This document shows positions 8,466-18,001 of a stretch of DNA of 64,000 bases, one piece after another. The position numbers and the translations under genes were made by a program. The notes under the pieces were generated by a model. That model made no database searches, was not told the DNA's origin, and was given only the letters and a program-made list of their open reading frames with translations. Location: positions 1,302,001-1,366,000 of the forward strand of contig NZ_CP047117.1 of NCBI RefSeq assembly GCF_030440535.1, written 5' to 3'. Each line of letters opens with the position of its first letter. Position 1 is the stretch's first letter. This DNA comes from Corynebacterium capitovis DSM 44611. Its GTDB lineage: Bacteria > Actinomycetota > Actinomycetes > Mycobacteriales > Mycobacteriaceae.

Positions 8466-9620
8466 TTAACCCCACACGCGCGCGCCGCAGATGTGGGCAA
8501 CCGCTCGCTCCCCTACCCGGGCGATGACGACGGCCATTGGCCGGTCCCCCTTCGTCTTCAACTTTTTTCGCATGTCGTCTGGGTCGACACCAACGCCGCG
8601 CACGAGGATTTCTAACGCCCCCGCCCCCAACCCAGCAAGGGCAGCGCGGAGTCGTTTCAGTGGCACAGCCTCGATGAATGGAAAGCCGCTGTACCCGGGT
8701 GGAATCTTCTCACCCGTCAGGTACGCAATGTGGTCGTCCAGCATGCTCAGACCGTGGCGATGGCCCCACTGCCGGACCAACCCCGCGCGGATCACCGCCC
8801 CGTCCGGGTCAATGATGAAGGAACCAGGCGGGGAGACCTCCACGGAGCCGTCGTCACGCGACGTGACCCGCTCCTCCCCCTCGGCGTGTAGCACTACCGC
8901 CTCTCGGGTCAACCCCTCGCTCAAGCCCGGGGAATAAAGGCAGGCCTCCTTCACCCCACCGCGAAGCGAGACGACGCTGACAAGCCCTTCCCACTCCGAG
9001 TAATCGATTCCCGGGGCGCACTTGATAGCCATCTCCGTGCCGCGGTGAGCGTCTAACAGTGCGGGAAGTGGCGGGGAAAGGCGCGCCGGGTCGGTGATTC
9101 TCCGGCCACCCGCGCGGCGCGCCGGGTCTGCCACGACGGCGCCGCGCCGCGAGCCGAAGGTGATTGCGGGGGCGAGAGCGTCGGCCTGGGCAAGCCGCGC
9201 ACCGGGGCCGAGGTTAAACCGCGCCATCAGTAAACGTGCGCGGTCGAGGTCGGAACCGATCCACTCCAGCCCTACCGCGTCTGCTGCCTGCGCTTCTGAG
9301 CCCACCGAGCACGTCACGTCATGGACAACTTCCACGCCTACACGCGAGAGGCGCTCAACCCGGATGTCTGCTACTCGGTAAGGCGTCGCCTGCTGCACGG
9401 CATCGCTATCCGCAAGCCAATGCGGCGGGAATTTCCCGTCCGCCGAGCGCTGGGCTGAGATGAGCTCCGCGACCGCGCGGGCAAAAGGGCCGAACTGCGT
9501 GCGCAGCTTCGCGTGCGCCTCGAAGGCACTCCCGCCGTCTAGCGCTAACCCCGCGCCCGCAGCCCGGATCTCGTCACGGCTGTCTGCCAGGTACCGGACC
9601 TCGTCCACGGTGAAACTCAC
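8466..9620 (-). CDS. THUMP-like domain class I SAM-dependent methyltransferase
   Basis: This 384-residue protein has a SAM-binding core in the middle, VHDVTCSVGSEAQAAD followed by an acidic strand end GSDLDRARLLMARFN and VVADPARRAGGRR. A C-terminal RNA-binding-like segment ends near VRGVGVDPDDMRKKLK, matching the THUMP-like actinobacterial family. A role in RNA methylation is likely but unproven. The GTG start overlaps the Nudix gene stop by four bases (GTGA), so translation is coupled. The cysteine desulfurase follows directly. From memory, C. glutamicum has electron-transfer-flavoprotein genes near this point; none is present here. Confidence 0.8.
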   Translation of the reverse strand: MSFTVDEVRYLADSRDEIRAAGAGLALDGGSAFEAHAKLRTQFGPFARAVAELISAQRSADGKFPPHWLADSDAVQQATPYRVADIRVERLSRVGVEVVHDVTCSVGSEAQAADAVGLEWIGSDLDRARLLMARFNLGPGARLAQADALAPAITFGSRRGAVVADPARRAGGRRITDPARLSPPLPALLDAHRGTEMAIKCAPGIDYSEWEGLVSVVSLRGGVKEACLYSPGLSEGLTREAVVLHAEGEERVTSRDDGSVEVSPPGSFIIDPDGAVIRAGLVRQWGHRHGLSMLDDHIAYLTGEKIPPGYSGFPFIEAVPLKRLRAALAGLGAGALEILVRGVGVDPDDMRKKLKTKGDRPMAVVIARVGERAVAHICGARVWG

Positions 9621-10498
9621 CGTGCCTCACCCGCCCGGCCGATCCGGTCGGTTGGTACGTGTGTGAAAAACTCGCGGTAACGGGGGTGATGCACCGGGTC
9701 ACCAACCACGGGGGTCAAATCGCTGTGCTTCGCCGCGCGCAGTAGCTCGGCGGTTGAGGCGTAACCGGCGATGTTGTGAACCTGCGCCCACGTCGCTGGC
9801 GCGAAGCGAACCAGCCCGGCGCGCCAGCCCTCCAGCAGGAGCTCGGGTGGGAACCAGTTCGCGTCATCGGCTTCCCCCGTTTGTCCATCGGGTTCTTGGC
9901 CGGCGGGGAGGACAACGAGCCAGGTGAAGACGTCAAACCACGTCCCGCGCTCCGAGCTTCCGACCCAGCGTGCGTAGGGGGTGAGCAGTTCGGTACACAC
10001 GTTGAGGTCGTTGTCGCGGAGTACGTCGGTGAGCGAGAGCTCGTGGGATTCGAGGAGGAGCCGCTGGGTGTGGAAGGGTCGCGCGTCGAGAAGCAGCGTG
10101 CCTGCGTCGTCGACCGCCAGCAAGGTGCCTGTCTCCTCGAACAGCTCGCGCACGGCGGCGAACAACAGGGCGTGCGCCTTGTACTTATTCACGCCGAGGG
10201 TTCGGGCGAGAGAAACCGACGACCGGCCCATCCACAAATCCCCGTCGTCCCAGGAGCGGCCCGGGAAATCGCGGCTGTCGACTCCCCCACCAGGGAAGAC
10301 CGTCATACCGGGGTAGCTCGGCATCGTCATGACCCGCTCTTGAACCCAGACTTCTACCCCGTTGCGGCCGTCTCGGATAAGTATCACGGTGCTAGCCAGG
10401 CGGGCGCCGTTGTACCCCCGCATGTCAAACGGATCAATGGCGTCTTTGTCGTCTAACTCTTCACTGACGACGCGCCTTGTGCCTAGATCCGGGACCAC
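9617..10498 (-). CDS. Nudix hydrolase
   Basis: This 293-residue protein has a Nudix box with GGGVDSR and the core RELFEETGT, which binds the divalent cation. Roughly 40 residues separate the glycine part from the core, more than the canonical GX5EX7REUXEEXGU spacing. This layout resembles the NUDT7/NUDT19-type branch acting on CoA derivatives. Substrate is therefore not assignable. The predicted start is GTG at 10498; in-frame GTG codons a few residues later are possible. It is the head of a coupled pair with the THUMP-like methyltransferase, and an ABC ATPase lies 52 bases upstream on the same strand. Confidence 0.82.
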   Translation of the reverse strand: MVPDLGTRRVVSEELDDKDAIDPFDMRGYNGARLASTVILIRDGRNGVEVWVQERVMTMPSYPGMTVFPGGGVDSRDFPGRSWDDGDLWMGRSSVSLARTLGVNKYKAHALLFAAVRELFEETGTLLAVDDAGTLLLDARPFHTQRLLLESHELSLTDVLRDNDLNVCTELLTPYARWVGSSERGTWFDVFTWLVVLPAGQEPDGQTGEADDANWFPPELLLEGWRAGLVRFAPATWAQVHNIAGYASTAELLRAAKHSDLTPVVGDPVHHPRYREFFTHVPTDRIGRAGEAR

Positions 10499-10550
10499 GC
10501 TGGCTCACCTCCGCTTCTCCACCGTCTTTAGGCTCCCCAGGCTAGCCGGG

Positions 10551-11447
10551 CTAACCAGCTCGGTGCGCGCCGCGTCGCGCGCCGCGGGCGCGGCGGGCAA
10601 AGTAGCGCCCGCCCTGCGCGGAGACCTCGATAGGCTGGTGGTAGGCGCGGGAGACGTTAGCGGAGGTCAGTACGTCCTCGATCAGGCCCTGGGCGATCAC
10701 GCGGCCTTCGTCAAGCAGCATGGCGTGGGTGAAGCCGTAGGGAATTTCCTCAAGGTGGTGGGTGATCATGACCATCGCGGGTGCATCAGGGTCGAGGGCC
10801 ATGTCACCGACGTAGGAGACGAGGTCCTCGCGGCCGCCCAGGTCCATGCCCGCGGCGGGCTCGTCCATAATCAGCAACTCGGGGTTAGTCATAATGGCGC
10901 GGGCGATGAGGACGCGCTTCTTTTCCCCGTCGGAAAGTGTGCCCCACGCGCGCTCCGCAAGGTGCATCGCGCCCACCTGTTCGAGGACGTCCATGGCTTG
11001 GCCGTAATCGACCTCGTCGTAGTCCTCCTGCCAGCGGCCGAGGATCGCATAACCCGCGGACATCACGAGGTCAGCAACCTTTTCCCCTTCGGGAACCCGC
11101 TGAGCAACCGAGGAGGACGTCACGCCTATCGACGCCCTCAGGTCACGCATATCCGTTCGCCCGAGACGCTCCCCGAGGACGAACGCCACTCCGCGAGAGG
11201 GGAATTCCGCGGCCGAGGCGATCCGGACGAGGGTGGTTTTCCCCGCTCCGTTGGGCCCGATGATGACCCACCGCTCGTCGAGCTCGACCTGCCAATCCAC
11301 AGGCCCAACAAGGGTGGACCCGCCGCGGATGAACTCGACACCGCGGAAATCGAGCAACAGATCGGGGTCGGTTTCGGGAGGATCGGTCTCGCGCGGGTCT
11401 GACGTGGTTCCTCGGGTGGTTCCTGGGTTGTCGCTCACCCCTCCCAT
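10551..11447 (-). CDS. ABC transporter ATP-binding protein (YlmA-like)
   Basis: This 298-residue ATPase has Walker A GPNGAGKTT, a Q-loop in a VTSSSVAQRV context, signature LSDGEKKR and Walker B LLIMDEPAAGMD followed by an H-loop (ITHHLEEI). There is no adjacent permease gene, as is usual for this actinobacterial YlmA-type subgroup, so the transport role is uncertain. About 30 polar N-terminal residues precede the first strand, and the true start could be slightly downstream. It is transcribed divergently from glgE, with about 90 bases between them. Confidence 0.88.
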   Translation of the reverse strand: MGGVSDNPGTTRGTTSDPRETDPPETDPDLLLDFRGVEFIRGGSTLVGPVDWQVELDERWVIIGPNGAGKTTLVRIASAAEFPSRGVAFVLGERLGRTDMRDLRASIGVTSSSVAQRVPEGEKVADLVMSAGYAILGRWQEDYDEVDYGQAMDVLEQVGAMHLAERAWGTLSDGEKKRVLIARAIMTNPELLIMDEPAAGMDLGGREDLVSYVGDMALDPDAPAMVMITHHLEEIPYGFTHAMLLDEGRVIAQGLIEDVLTSANVSRAYHQPIEVSAQGGRYFARRARGARRGAHRAG

Positions 11448-11538
11448 TCTGAACTAAAACATCTCTCGGTGGGGTGAGGGCCTCCCCTTCTGTGGCTAGG
11501 GTGGGTGGTACATCTCCCCGGCGAAGGATTGGACTGCC

Positions 11539-13563
11539 ATGATTGGACGTTTTGGTATCGACGACGTGCGCCCTCAGGTGTCCGGGCGGACCTTGCCCGC
11601 GAAAGCTGTCGTAGGCGAGGTCGTTCCGATTTCTGCCCTCGCGTGGCGGGAGGGCCACGACGCTGTCGCGGCGACCCTCGTGATCACCCAGCCCGATGGC
11701 GAGCAATTTTCGGTCCACATGCAGCCAGAGGTCTACCGCCCCGATTACGTTCACGCCGTCTTCGTTCCCGACGCGCCGGGGCTGTGGCGCTTCCGCGTCG
11801 ACGTATGGAGCGACGTGATGGCCACGTGGCGCAACGCCGTCACTAAGAAGCTCCAGGCGGGCCAGGGCGAGGCTGAGTTGGCCAACGATATTGCCCACGG
11901 TGTTGACCTGTTCCGCGCGGCCGCTGCCGCCGCCCCGAATCGCGACGGCGCGGCTTTGGCGGAGGTCGCGGAGACTCTAGCGGATAGCTCACAACCGGTC
12001 GCCGCGCGGGTTGACGCCGCGCTAGATGACGATGTCCTCGATATTCTCGACGCCTACCCGCTGCGCGAGCACATCACCCGCGGCCCGGTGTGCGACATCT
12101 TGGTCGAGCGCCGGGCCGCGCTGGTGAACTCCTGGTACGAGCTGTTTCCTCGCTCCACCGGCGGCGTGGACGACACAGGCCGCCCCGTCCACGGCACGTG
12201 GGAGACTACCGCGCGGGCACTCGATCGCGTGGCAGCCATGGGGTTCGACACGGTGTACTTCCCTCCCATCCACCCGATCGGGGAAGTCAACCGCAAGGGC
12301 CGCAACAACTCGCTCACCCCCGAGGAGTCCGATGTCGGTTCGCCGTGGGCGGTGGGATCGGCCGCCGGTGGCCACGACACTTTCCACCCCGAGCTCGGCG
12401 GAGAGGACGAATTCTTGGCCATGAAGGCCCACGCCGACGAACTCGGTTTGGAAATCGCCCTCGACTTTGCGCTTCAGGCTGCTCCCGACCACCCGTGGGC
12501 GAAAGAGCACCCGGAGTTCTTCACCGTTCTCGCGGACGGCACCATCGCCTACGCCGAAAATCCGCCCAAGAAGTACCAGGACATCTACCCGCTCAACTTC
12601 GACAACGCACCCGATGCCGTCTACGCCGAAATCTACCGCGTCCTTATGTACTGGGTGAACCTGGGCATTACCACCTTCCGCGTGGATAACCCGCACACGA
12701 AGCCCGTCAACTTCTGGAACTGGTTGATCTCGAAAGTTCATGAGACACACCCAGAGGTCATCTTCCTCGCCGAGGCATTCACACGCCCACCGCGGATGTA
12801 CGGCCTGTCTAAGGCTGGCTTCTCCCAGTCGTATACGCACTTCACGTGGAAAACGTCGAAGGAAGAGCTCACGGACTTCGCGCAGTTGCTTGTCGACGTC
12901 TCCGACGTGTCCCGGCCGAACCTCTTCGTCAACACCCCGGATATCCTCCACGAATCTTTGCAGACGGGAGGCCCGGCGGCCTTTGCGATCCGCGCGACGC
13001 TCGCCGCGACCCTCAGCCCGCTCTGGGGGGTTTACTCGGGCTTCGAGCTCTACGAGCACGAACCCGTGTCCCCTGGCAGCGAGGAGTACCTCGATTCGGA
13101 GAAGTACGAGCTGCGGCCGCGCGACTTCGCGGGCGCGCTGGAGCGTGGTCAGTCTCTAGAGCCGTATGTGACGCTGTTGAACTCGATCCGCCGAGACAAC
13201 CGGGCCTTACAGCAGTTGCGACAGATCCACTTCCACGACACGTTCAACGACCAGATCATTGCCTATTCTAAGGTCGACCCGGCCAGCGGAAACGCGGTGT
13301 TCGTCGTGGTCAACTTGGACCCGACCGCGACGCAGGAGACGATGGTCCACGTCGACCCTGAGGCCATTGGCCTCAACCCCGGCGAGTCCTTCCCCGTCCG
13401 CGACCTCATCACCGGCGGCGAGTACACCTGGTCAACCGACAACTTCGTCAGGCTGTCCCCGGAGGCAAACGTCGCCCACATCTTCCGCCTTCCGGACGTC
13501 GCTCCGAGGCAGGCCGAGCAGCTCGGATTCCGCCGCATCTCCGACCATGACTACAGGCCGTGA
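11539..13563 (+). CDS. glgE: Alpha-1,4-glucan:maltose-1-phosphate maltosyltransferase GlgE
   Basis: This 674-residue GH13_3 enzyme extends alpha-1,4-glucans from maltose-1-phosphate. The N-terminal beta domain starts MIGRFGIDDVRP, typical of GlgE. The nucleophile is Asp383 in FRVDNPHTK and the acid/base is Glu412 in FLAEAFTRP. The KYQDIYPLNFD segment is also characteristic. It lies 64 bases upstream of glgB, so both probably form one glucan-building unit. The ATG at 11539 follows GGCGAAGGATTGGACTGCC, with AAGGA as ribosome site. Confidence 0.97.
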   Translation: MIGRFGIDDVRPQVSGRTLPAKAVVGEVVPISALAWREGHDAVAATLVITQPDGEQFSVHMQPEVYRPDYVHAVFVPDAPGLWRFRVDVWSDVMATWRNAVTKKLQAGQGEAELANDIAHGVDLFRAAAAAAPNRDGAALAEVAETLADSSQPVAARVDAALDDDVLDILDAYPLREHITRGPVCDILVERRAALVNSWYELFPRSTGGVDDTGRPVHGTWETTARALDRVAAMGFDTVYFPPIHPIGEVNRKGRNNSLTPEESDVGSPWAVGSAAGGHDTFHPELGGEDEFLAMKAHADELGLEIALDFALQAAPDHPWAKEHPEFFTVLADGTIAYAENPPKKYQDIYPLNFDNAPDAVYAEIYRVLMYWVNLGITTFRVDNPHTKPVNFWNWLISKVHETHPEVIFLAEAFTRPPRMYGLSKAGFSQSYTHFTWKTSKEELTDFAQLLVDVSDVSRPNLFVNTPDILHESLQTGGPAAFAIRATLAATLSPLWGVYSGFELYEHEPVSPGSEEYLDSEKYELRPRDFAGALERGQSLEPYVTLLNSIRRDNRALQQLRQIHFHDTFNDQIIAYSKVDPASGNAVFVVVNLDPTATQETMVHVDPEAIGLNPGESFPVRDLITGGEYTWSTDNFVRLSPEANVAHIFRLPDVAPRQAEQLGFRRISDHDYRP

Positions 13564-13627
13564 GAGCGGATTCCTGTAGCGTCGAAAAGAACAAAACCGC
13601 CGAGATCAAAGGACAATTAGGACGACC

Positions 13628-15826
13628 ATGACGGGTTTCAACCCTGCGCTTCTCATCCCTGAGCCAGACCGGCAGCGCCTCCTAGAATGCAAGCACCACG
13701 CGCCCCACGATTTTTACGGTTGGCACGCTGCGGGTGGAGGTTCCGTCGTGCGCACCCGCCAGCTCGGAGCGGAGAACGTCGAGCTGTTGATCCGTGATGA
13801 CGTCGTGGAGATGACGGCCACCGGGGACGACGTGTGGATTGCCGAGCTAGGTGATACGCGCGCCCCCGATTACCGCCTTCGCGTGTCCTACCCCGCAGCC
13901 GAACCGGTGGTCAAGGCAGACCCTTACCACTTCCTTCCGACCCTAGGTTCGCTTGATCTCCACCTCATCAGCGAGGGTCGCCACGAGCGCCTGTGGGAGG
14001 TGCTCGGAGCCAACGTGCGCACTTACACCACCACGATGGGCGAGGTGTCGGGGACCTCTTTCGCAGTCTGGGCACCGAATGCCAGAGGCGTCGCCGTTGT
14101 CGGGGATTTCTGCAGCTGGAACCCCAACCAGTACCCCATGCGGACCCTCGGGTCCACCGGGGTATGGGAGATCTTTATCCCAGGGGTCGGCCCGGGTACC
14201 GCCTACAAGTTCGCTGTCCAGACGGCGTCCGGCGAGCGCATCGACAAAGCGGACCCCCTTGCCAAGCAAACGCTGGCGCCACCGGAAACCGTCTCGATCG
14301 TGGCCGACCCGACCGCCTACGAGTGGGGTGACGACGAATGGATGGATAACCGCCCCGGTATCGATGCCACCAACGCCCCGATGAGCGTCTACGAGTGCCA
14401 CATCGGCTCGTGGAAGCAGGGCGCGACTTACGCCACGGTAGCAGAGGAACTCGTCCCCTACCTCGTCGAAAACGGCTTCACCCACGTCGAGTTCCTCCCG
14501 GTTGCGGAGCACCCCTTCGGGGGCTCATGGGGATACCAGGTGTCCGGTTACTACGCGCCGACCGCGCGGTGGGGCACCCCGGATGAGTTTCGGGCGCTCG
14601 TCGATAAGCTTCATGCTCACGGGATCGGCGTCATCGTTGACTGGGTGCCGGCGCACTTCCCCAAGGACGAGTGGGCGCTCGCGCGTTTCGACGGCACCGC
14701 GCTCTACGAACACCCCGACTGGCGCCGCGGTGAGCAGAAGGACTGGGGCACCTACGTCTTCGACTTCGGACGAAACGAAGTGCGCAACTTCCTCGTAGCC
14801 AATGCCTTGTACTGGTGCGAGGAGTTCCACTTGGACGGACTGCGGGTCGACGCCGTGGCGTCCATGCTCTACCTCGACTACTCCCGCAACCCCGGTGAAT
14901 GGCTGCCCAACCAATACGGTGGCCGCGAGCACTGGGACGCCGTGCACTTCCTGCAGGAAATGAACGCCACCGTGCACCGCACCCATCCCGGCGTTGTAAC
15001 CATCGCCGAGGAGTCAACGGCGTGGCCGGGCGTGACCGCGCAAACGTCCGCGGGCGGTCTCGGGTTTAGCCTGAAGTGGAACATGGGCTGGATGAACGAC
15101 ACGCTCGAGTACTTCTCCCTCGACCCCGTTCACCGCTCCTACCACCACAACGAAATCACGTTTTCACTGGTCTACGCATTCAGCGAACGATACGTGCTGC
15201 CGTTTTCCCACGATGAGGTGGTGCACGGCAAAGGCTCGATCTGGCAGCGCATGCCCGGCGACGACTGGAATAAGGCCGCTGGCGTGCGCGCTCTCTTCGG
15301 TTACATGTTCTCCCACCCAGGCAAGCAGCTCATGTTCATGGGGTGCGAATGGGGTCAGACCACCGAATGGGACGAGGCCCACTCCATCAACTGGGATAAC
15401 CTTGCGGACGGCTGGGGAAACGAGTACCACCGCGGTATCCAACGCCTCGTGCGTGATCTGAACTTTGTGTACCGCGACAACCCGTGCCTCTTCTCGCAGG
15501 ACAACACTCCCCTCGGCTTCCAATGGGTGAAAGGCGACGACGCCCAGCACAACGTCCTGGCCTACATCCGGCGGGGCTCAGACAACGTTCCCCTCCTCGC
15601 GGTGGTGAACCTTTCCGGCGCCTCGCACCTGGATTACCGGCTCGGACTTCCGGAGGCCGGGAACTGGGAGCTGCTCATCAACACGGACCAAGCGGTCTAC
15701 GGAGGGGCCGGCAACGACCTGCCCGGGATCGTGCACACCGAGCCGACGGCGTGGGACAACTTCGAGCAATCCGTAAGCCTGCACCTTCCCGCCATGAGCG
15801 TCCAGTACTACCGGTTGGCGCAGTAG
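13628..15826 (+). CDS. glgB: 1,4-alpha-glucan branching enzyme GlgB
   Basis: This 732-residue branching enzyme introduces alpha-1,6 branches into glycogen-type glucan. An N-terminal N1/CBM48 region contains GTSFAVWAPNARGVAVVGDF (about residues 138-157). The catalytic GH13 domain has EHPFGGSWGYQ, the nucleophile Asp408 in GLRVDAVASM, and Glu461/462 in IAEES. HDEVVHGKGS is the typical branching-enzyme loop. Length matches actinobacterial GlgB. It follows glgE and ends 13 bases before the convergent YbbN-like gene; I see no strong terminator between them. Confidence 0.97.
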   Translation: MTGFNPALLIPEPDRQRLLECKHHAPHDFYGWHAAGGGSVVRTRQLGAENVELLIRDDVVEMTATGDDVWIAELGDTRAPDYRLRVSYPAAEPVVKADPYHFLPTLGSLDLHLISEGRHERLWEVLGANVRTYTTTMGEVSGTSFAVWAPNARGVAVVGDFCSWNPNQYPMRTLGSTGVWEIFIPGVGPGTAYKFAVQTASGERIDKADPLAKQTLAPPETVSIVADPTAYEWGDDEWMDNRPGIDATNAPMSVYECHIGSWKQGATYATVAEELVPYLVENGFTHVEFLPVAEHPFGGSWGYQVSGYYAPTARWGTPDEFRALVDKLHAHGIGVIVDWVPAHFPKDEWALARFDGTALYEHPDWRRGEQKDWGTYVFDFGRNEVRNFLVANALYWCEEFHLDGLRVDAVASMLYLDYSRNPGEWLPNQYGGREHWDAVHFLQEMNATVHRTHPGVVTIAEESTAWPGVTAQTSAGGLGFSLKWNMGWMNDTLEYFSLDPVHRSYHHNEITFSLVYAFSERYVLPFSHDEVVHGKGSIWQRMPGDDWNKAAGVRALFGYMFSHPGKQLMFMGCEWGQTTEWDEAHSINWDNLADGWGNEYHRGIQRLVRDLNFVYRDNPCLFSQDNTPLGFQWVKGDDAQHNVLAYIRRGSDNVPLLAVVNLSGASHLDYRLGLPEAGNWELLINTDQAVYGGAGNDLPGIVHTEPTAWDNFEQSVSLHLPAMSVQYYRLAQ

Positions 15827-15839
15827 TTAGGAAGTAGCG

Positions 15840-16667
15840 CTAAAACAGCGCCGACGCCAACTTTGTGCGCGCCGCAATCACCCGCGGGTCGTTTGCCTCG
15901 AACATGCCGAAAAGCTCGAGCAGGCGCTCCTTCGCCCGCGGCTCCTCCTTCACTAGAGCGAGCAGGCGGTCAAACGCCTTCTCCGGCTCGCCGCTTAAGG
16001 CCTCCACGTCGGCGCGAGCCAGCTCCTTGTCGACGCCCTCCTGCTCCCCCTCCCCCTGCGACCGGGCGAGCACCGTCACTGTCGCTTTCGCCTGTCGCAC
16101 CCTGGCGTTTCCCGGGTTTTCCCGGAGCATCTCGTCATACACGGCCAGTGCTGCGTCGAAATCGCCTTGGTTGAGCGCCTGCGTCGCGGCGTCGAGGCGC
16201 GGGTCTTCCTTCCCGCCGCCGGCCGCGTCCACCTCCGGCAGGCCCTCGAGCTGCGGGCCAACGCTGGCAACCAGGCCGGCGACCCATTGAGTCAACTCGG
16301 TCTCCGGCTGCCCGCCCTCGAAGCTCGCCACGGGGCATCCGGCAGCGAGGGCGAGAACCGTCGGGACCTGGCGCACGCCCAGCATCTGCGCGAGCATGGG
16401 GGTCGCGTCAGCGTCAACGTACCCGACGCGGACATCGCGCCGCCCTACCACGATCCGCGAAAAGGCGGCCTTGAGCTGCTCGGACTCCGCAGAGCGCGCG
16501 GAACCGACCTGGACGATGACGGGCACCTTCTGCGAGAAACGGATTGCGTCGTCCTCGATCGTGGTATCCGTGAGCGTGACAAACGGCGAAAACTCGCCGT
16601 CGCGTGGCTTTTCCGCCTCGCTCTTTAGCGTCGATAGGTCGACGGCCCCCGGCCCAAACTGCGCCAC
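15840..16667 (-). CDS. YbbN/CnoX-like thioredoxin-fold co-chaperone with TPR tail
   Basis: This 275-residue product has a thioredoxin-like N-terminal half (PVIVQVGSARSAESEQLK, YVDADATPMLAQMLGVRQVPTVLAL) and a helical TPR-like C-terminal half (LNQGDFDAALAVYDEMLRENPGN). In YbbN/CnoX proteins this architecture supports chaperone handover of oxidised clients. The usual redox site is absent: the position holds SARSAES instead of a CxxC pair, so disulfide chemistry is not expected. It starts with GTG at 16667, three bases after the upstream stop. Confidence 0.85.
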   Translation of the reverse strand: MAQFGPGAVDLSTLKSEAEKPRDGEFSPFVTLTDTTIEDDAIRFSQKVPVIVQVGSARSAESEQLKAAFSRIVVGRRDVRVGYVDADATPMLAQMLGVRQVPTVLALAAGCPVASFEGGQPETELTQWVAGLVASVGPQLEGLPEVDAAGGGKEDPRLDAATQALNQGDFDAALAVYDEMLRENPGNARVRQAKATVTVLARSQGEGEQEGVDKELARADVEALSGEPEKAFDRLLALVKEEPRAKERLLELFGMFEANDPRVIAARTKLASALF

Positions 16668-16670
16668 CTC

Positions 16671-16976
16671 TCAGTCCTCCTTCAAGTGTTTGTTCAGTGA
16701 GTGCATCTTTTGGTGCAACATGTCCGTATAACCGCGGCGAATGTCGGCCTTAATGACGAGAGACACGCGCGGCGACACCTCCTCCACCGCTTGGGTCGCC
16801 CGTTTGATCACGTCCATCACTTCGTCCCAGTCCCCCTCAACGGACGTGAACATGGCGTTCGTCTCGTGGGGCAAACCCGACTCCCGCACGACCCGCACCG
16901 CTCGGGCGACGGCGGCAGACATCTCACCCTCCGGGTTGTCGGCCACAGCAGGCGCGACGGAAAAAGCTGCGATCAT
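16671..16976 (-). CDS. Thiamine-binding protein, MTH1187/YkoF-type (UPF0045)
   Basis: This 101-residue alpha/beta protein begins MIAAFSVAPAV and has a central TNAMFTSVEGDWDEVMDVI segment. That matches the small MTH1187/UPF0045 family, whose members bind thiamine-like ligands and form tetramers. Physiological role is unclear. It sits between the YbbN-like gene and the zinc-ribbon gene with gaps of 3 and 9 bases, so all three are probably on one transcript. Confidence 0.8.
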   Translation of the reverse strand: MIAAFSVAPAVADNPEGEMSAAVARAVRVVRESGLPHETNAMFTSVEGDWDEVMDVIKRATQAVEEVSPRVSLVIKADIRRGYTDMLHQKMHSLNKHLKED

Positions 16977-16985
16977 GCCCCCAGC

Positions 16986-17270
16986 TTAGCGACGCTCCCA
17001 GCAGTGCCGGTGCCAATGCCGGCGGTCGTCTCCTCCTCGCCCCGAATCCCGTGGCCACGCCACAATATGGGCGACGCCGGGTGGGATGTTCTGGTTGCAG
17101 CCGGGGCACACGTAGAACTTCCTCGCAGCCGCCGACCCCATGTGTCGTACGAGAAAGATCTCTCCTCCCGACCAGCTCGGCCCCTCTTGTTCGGCGGTGC
17201 CTAGGAAGGTCGACCCGTCTCGCGGAAGCGCCCGTGGCGCCGATCCAGCTCGCTTGTTGCGGCGCGGCAT
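16986..17270 (-). CDS. Small zinc-ribbon-like protein downstream of nucS (often labelled ATP/GTP-binding)
   Basis: This 94-residue basic protein carries CPGCNQNI followed by a late HWHRHCWERR, giving a likely Cys2-His/Cys zinc site. It is found next to nucS in many actinobacteria and is often annotated ATP/GTP-binding without a convincing P-loop; I see none here. The ATG at 17270 lies two bases after the nucS stop, so expression is likely coupled. The tight link to a mismatch nuclease makes a nucleic-acid role plausible but unproven. Confidence 0.7.
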   Translation of the reverse strand: MPRRNKRAGSAPRALPRDGSTFLGTAEQEGPSWSGGEIFLVRHMGSAAARKFYVCPGCNQNIPPGVAHIVAWPRDSGRGGDDRRHWHRHCWERR

Positions 17271-17272
17271 GG

Positions 17273-17965
17273 CTAAAACAACCTCAACTCCCTCGACTCG
17301 ATGCCCCGCAAGTCGTCGTAATCGAGCACGACGCAACGGATGCCGCGGTCTTCCGCAAGCGTACGCGCCTGCGGACGAATCTCCTGTGCCGCGTACACCC
17401 CGTGGACAGGCCGCAAAAGTTCATCGCGATTGAGCATCTCGACGTATCGGCTGAGCTGCTCCACGCCGTCGATGCCTCCACGGCGTTTTACTTCCACCGC
17501 CACAGTCTGGCCTGTCGCGTCGCGGGCGAGGATATCGACCGGCCCAAGCGCCGTGGGGTACTCGCGTCGCACCAGCGTGAACCCCTCGCCCAAGGTGCCA
17601 ATATGTTCCGCTAGGAGCTCCTGCAGGTGTGCTTCGACCCCATCTTTAACCAAGCCCGGGTCAACGCCGAGCTCGACCGCGGTGTCGTGGATTGTCTCTT
17701 CAATCGTGATGCGCAGCTGCTCGCCCTTGTCGTTGGCCACGATCCACAGTTCTTCGCCGGTGGGGTTGCCATCGACGTCGACAATGGGCTCTTCGCGCAC
17801 CGTGCACGGCGGCGTCATCCAGTTCAACGGCTTGTACGCGCGATCGTCCGCGTGGACCGAGACCGATCCGTCTGCTTTAACCATGATGAGTCGCATCGCC
17901 GTTGAAAGATGCGCCTCGAGGCGACCCACGTAATCCACGGTGCACCGGGCGATGAGCAAACGCAT
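17273..17965 (-). CDS. nucS: Mismatch-specific endonuclease NucS (EndoMS)
   Basis: This 230-residue nuclease cuts both strands near certain mismatches and supplies the MutS/MutL-independent repair known in actinobacteria. The catalytic residues Asp144, Glu158 and Lys160 are visible in GPVDILARD and [10 protein letters not shown]. The C-terminus ends RELRLF, fitting a beta-clamp binding tail. The ATG at 17965 gives the conserved start [12 protein letters not shown]; an upstream in-frame start nine codons earlier is less likely. A small zinc-ribbon gene follows directly. Confidence 0.96.
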   Translation of the reverse strand: MRLLIARCTVDYVGRLEAHLSTAMRLIMVKADGSVSVHADDRAYKPLNWMTPPCTVREEPIVDVDGNPTGEELWIVANDKGEQLRITIEETIHDTAVELGVDPGLVKDGVEAHLQELLAEHIGTLGEGFTLVRREYPTALGPVDILARDATGQTVAVEVKRRGGIDGVEQLSRYVEMLNRDELLRPVHGVYAAQEIRPQARTLAEDRGIRCVVLDYDDLRGIESRELRLF

Positions 17966-18001
17966 GGGGCTAGGGTACCGCCCGATACTCAAGGGCGGAA
18001 A

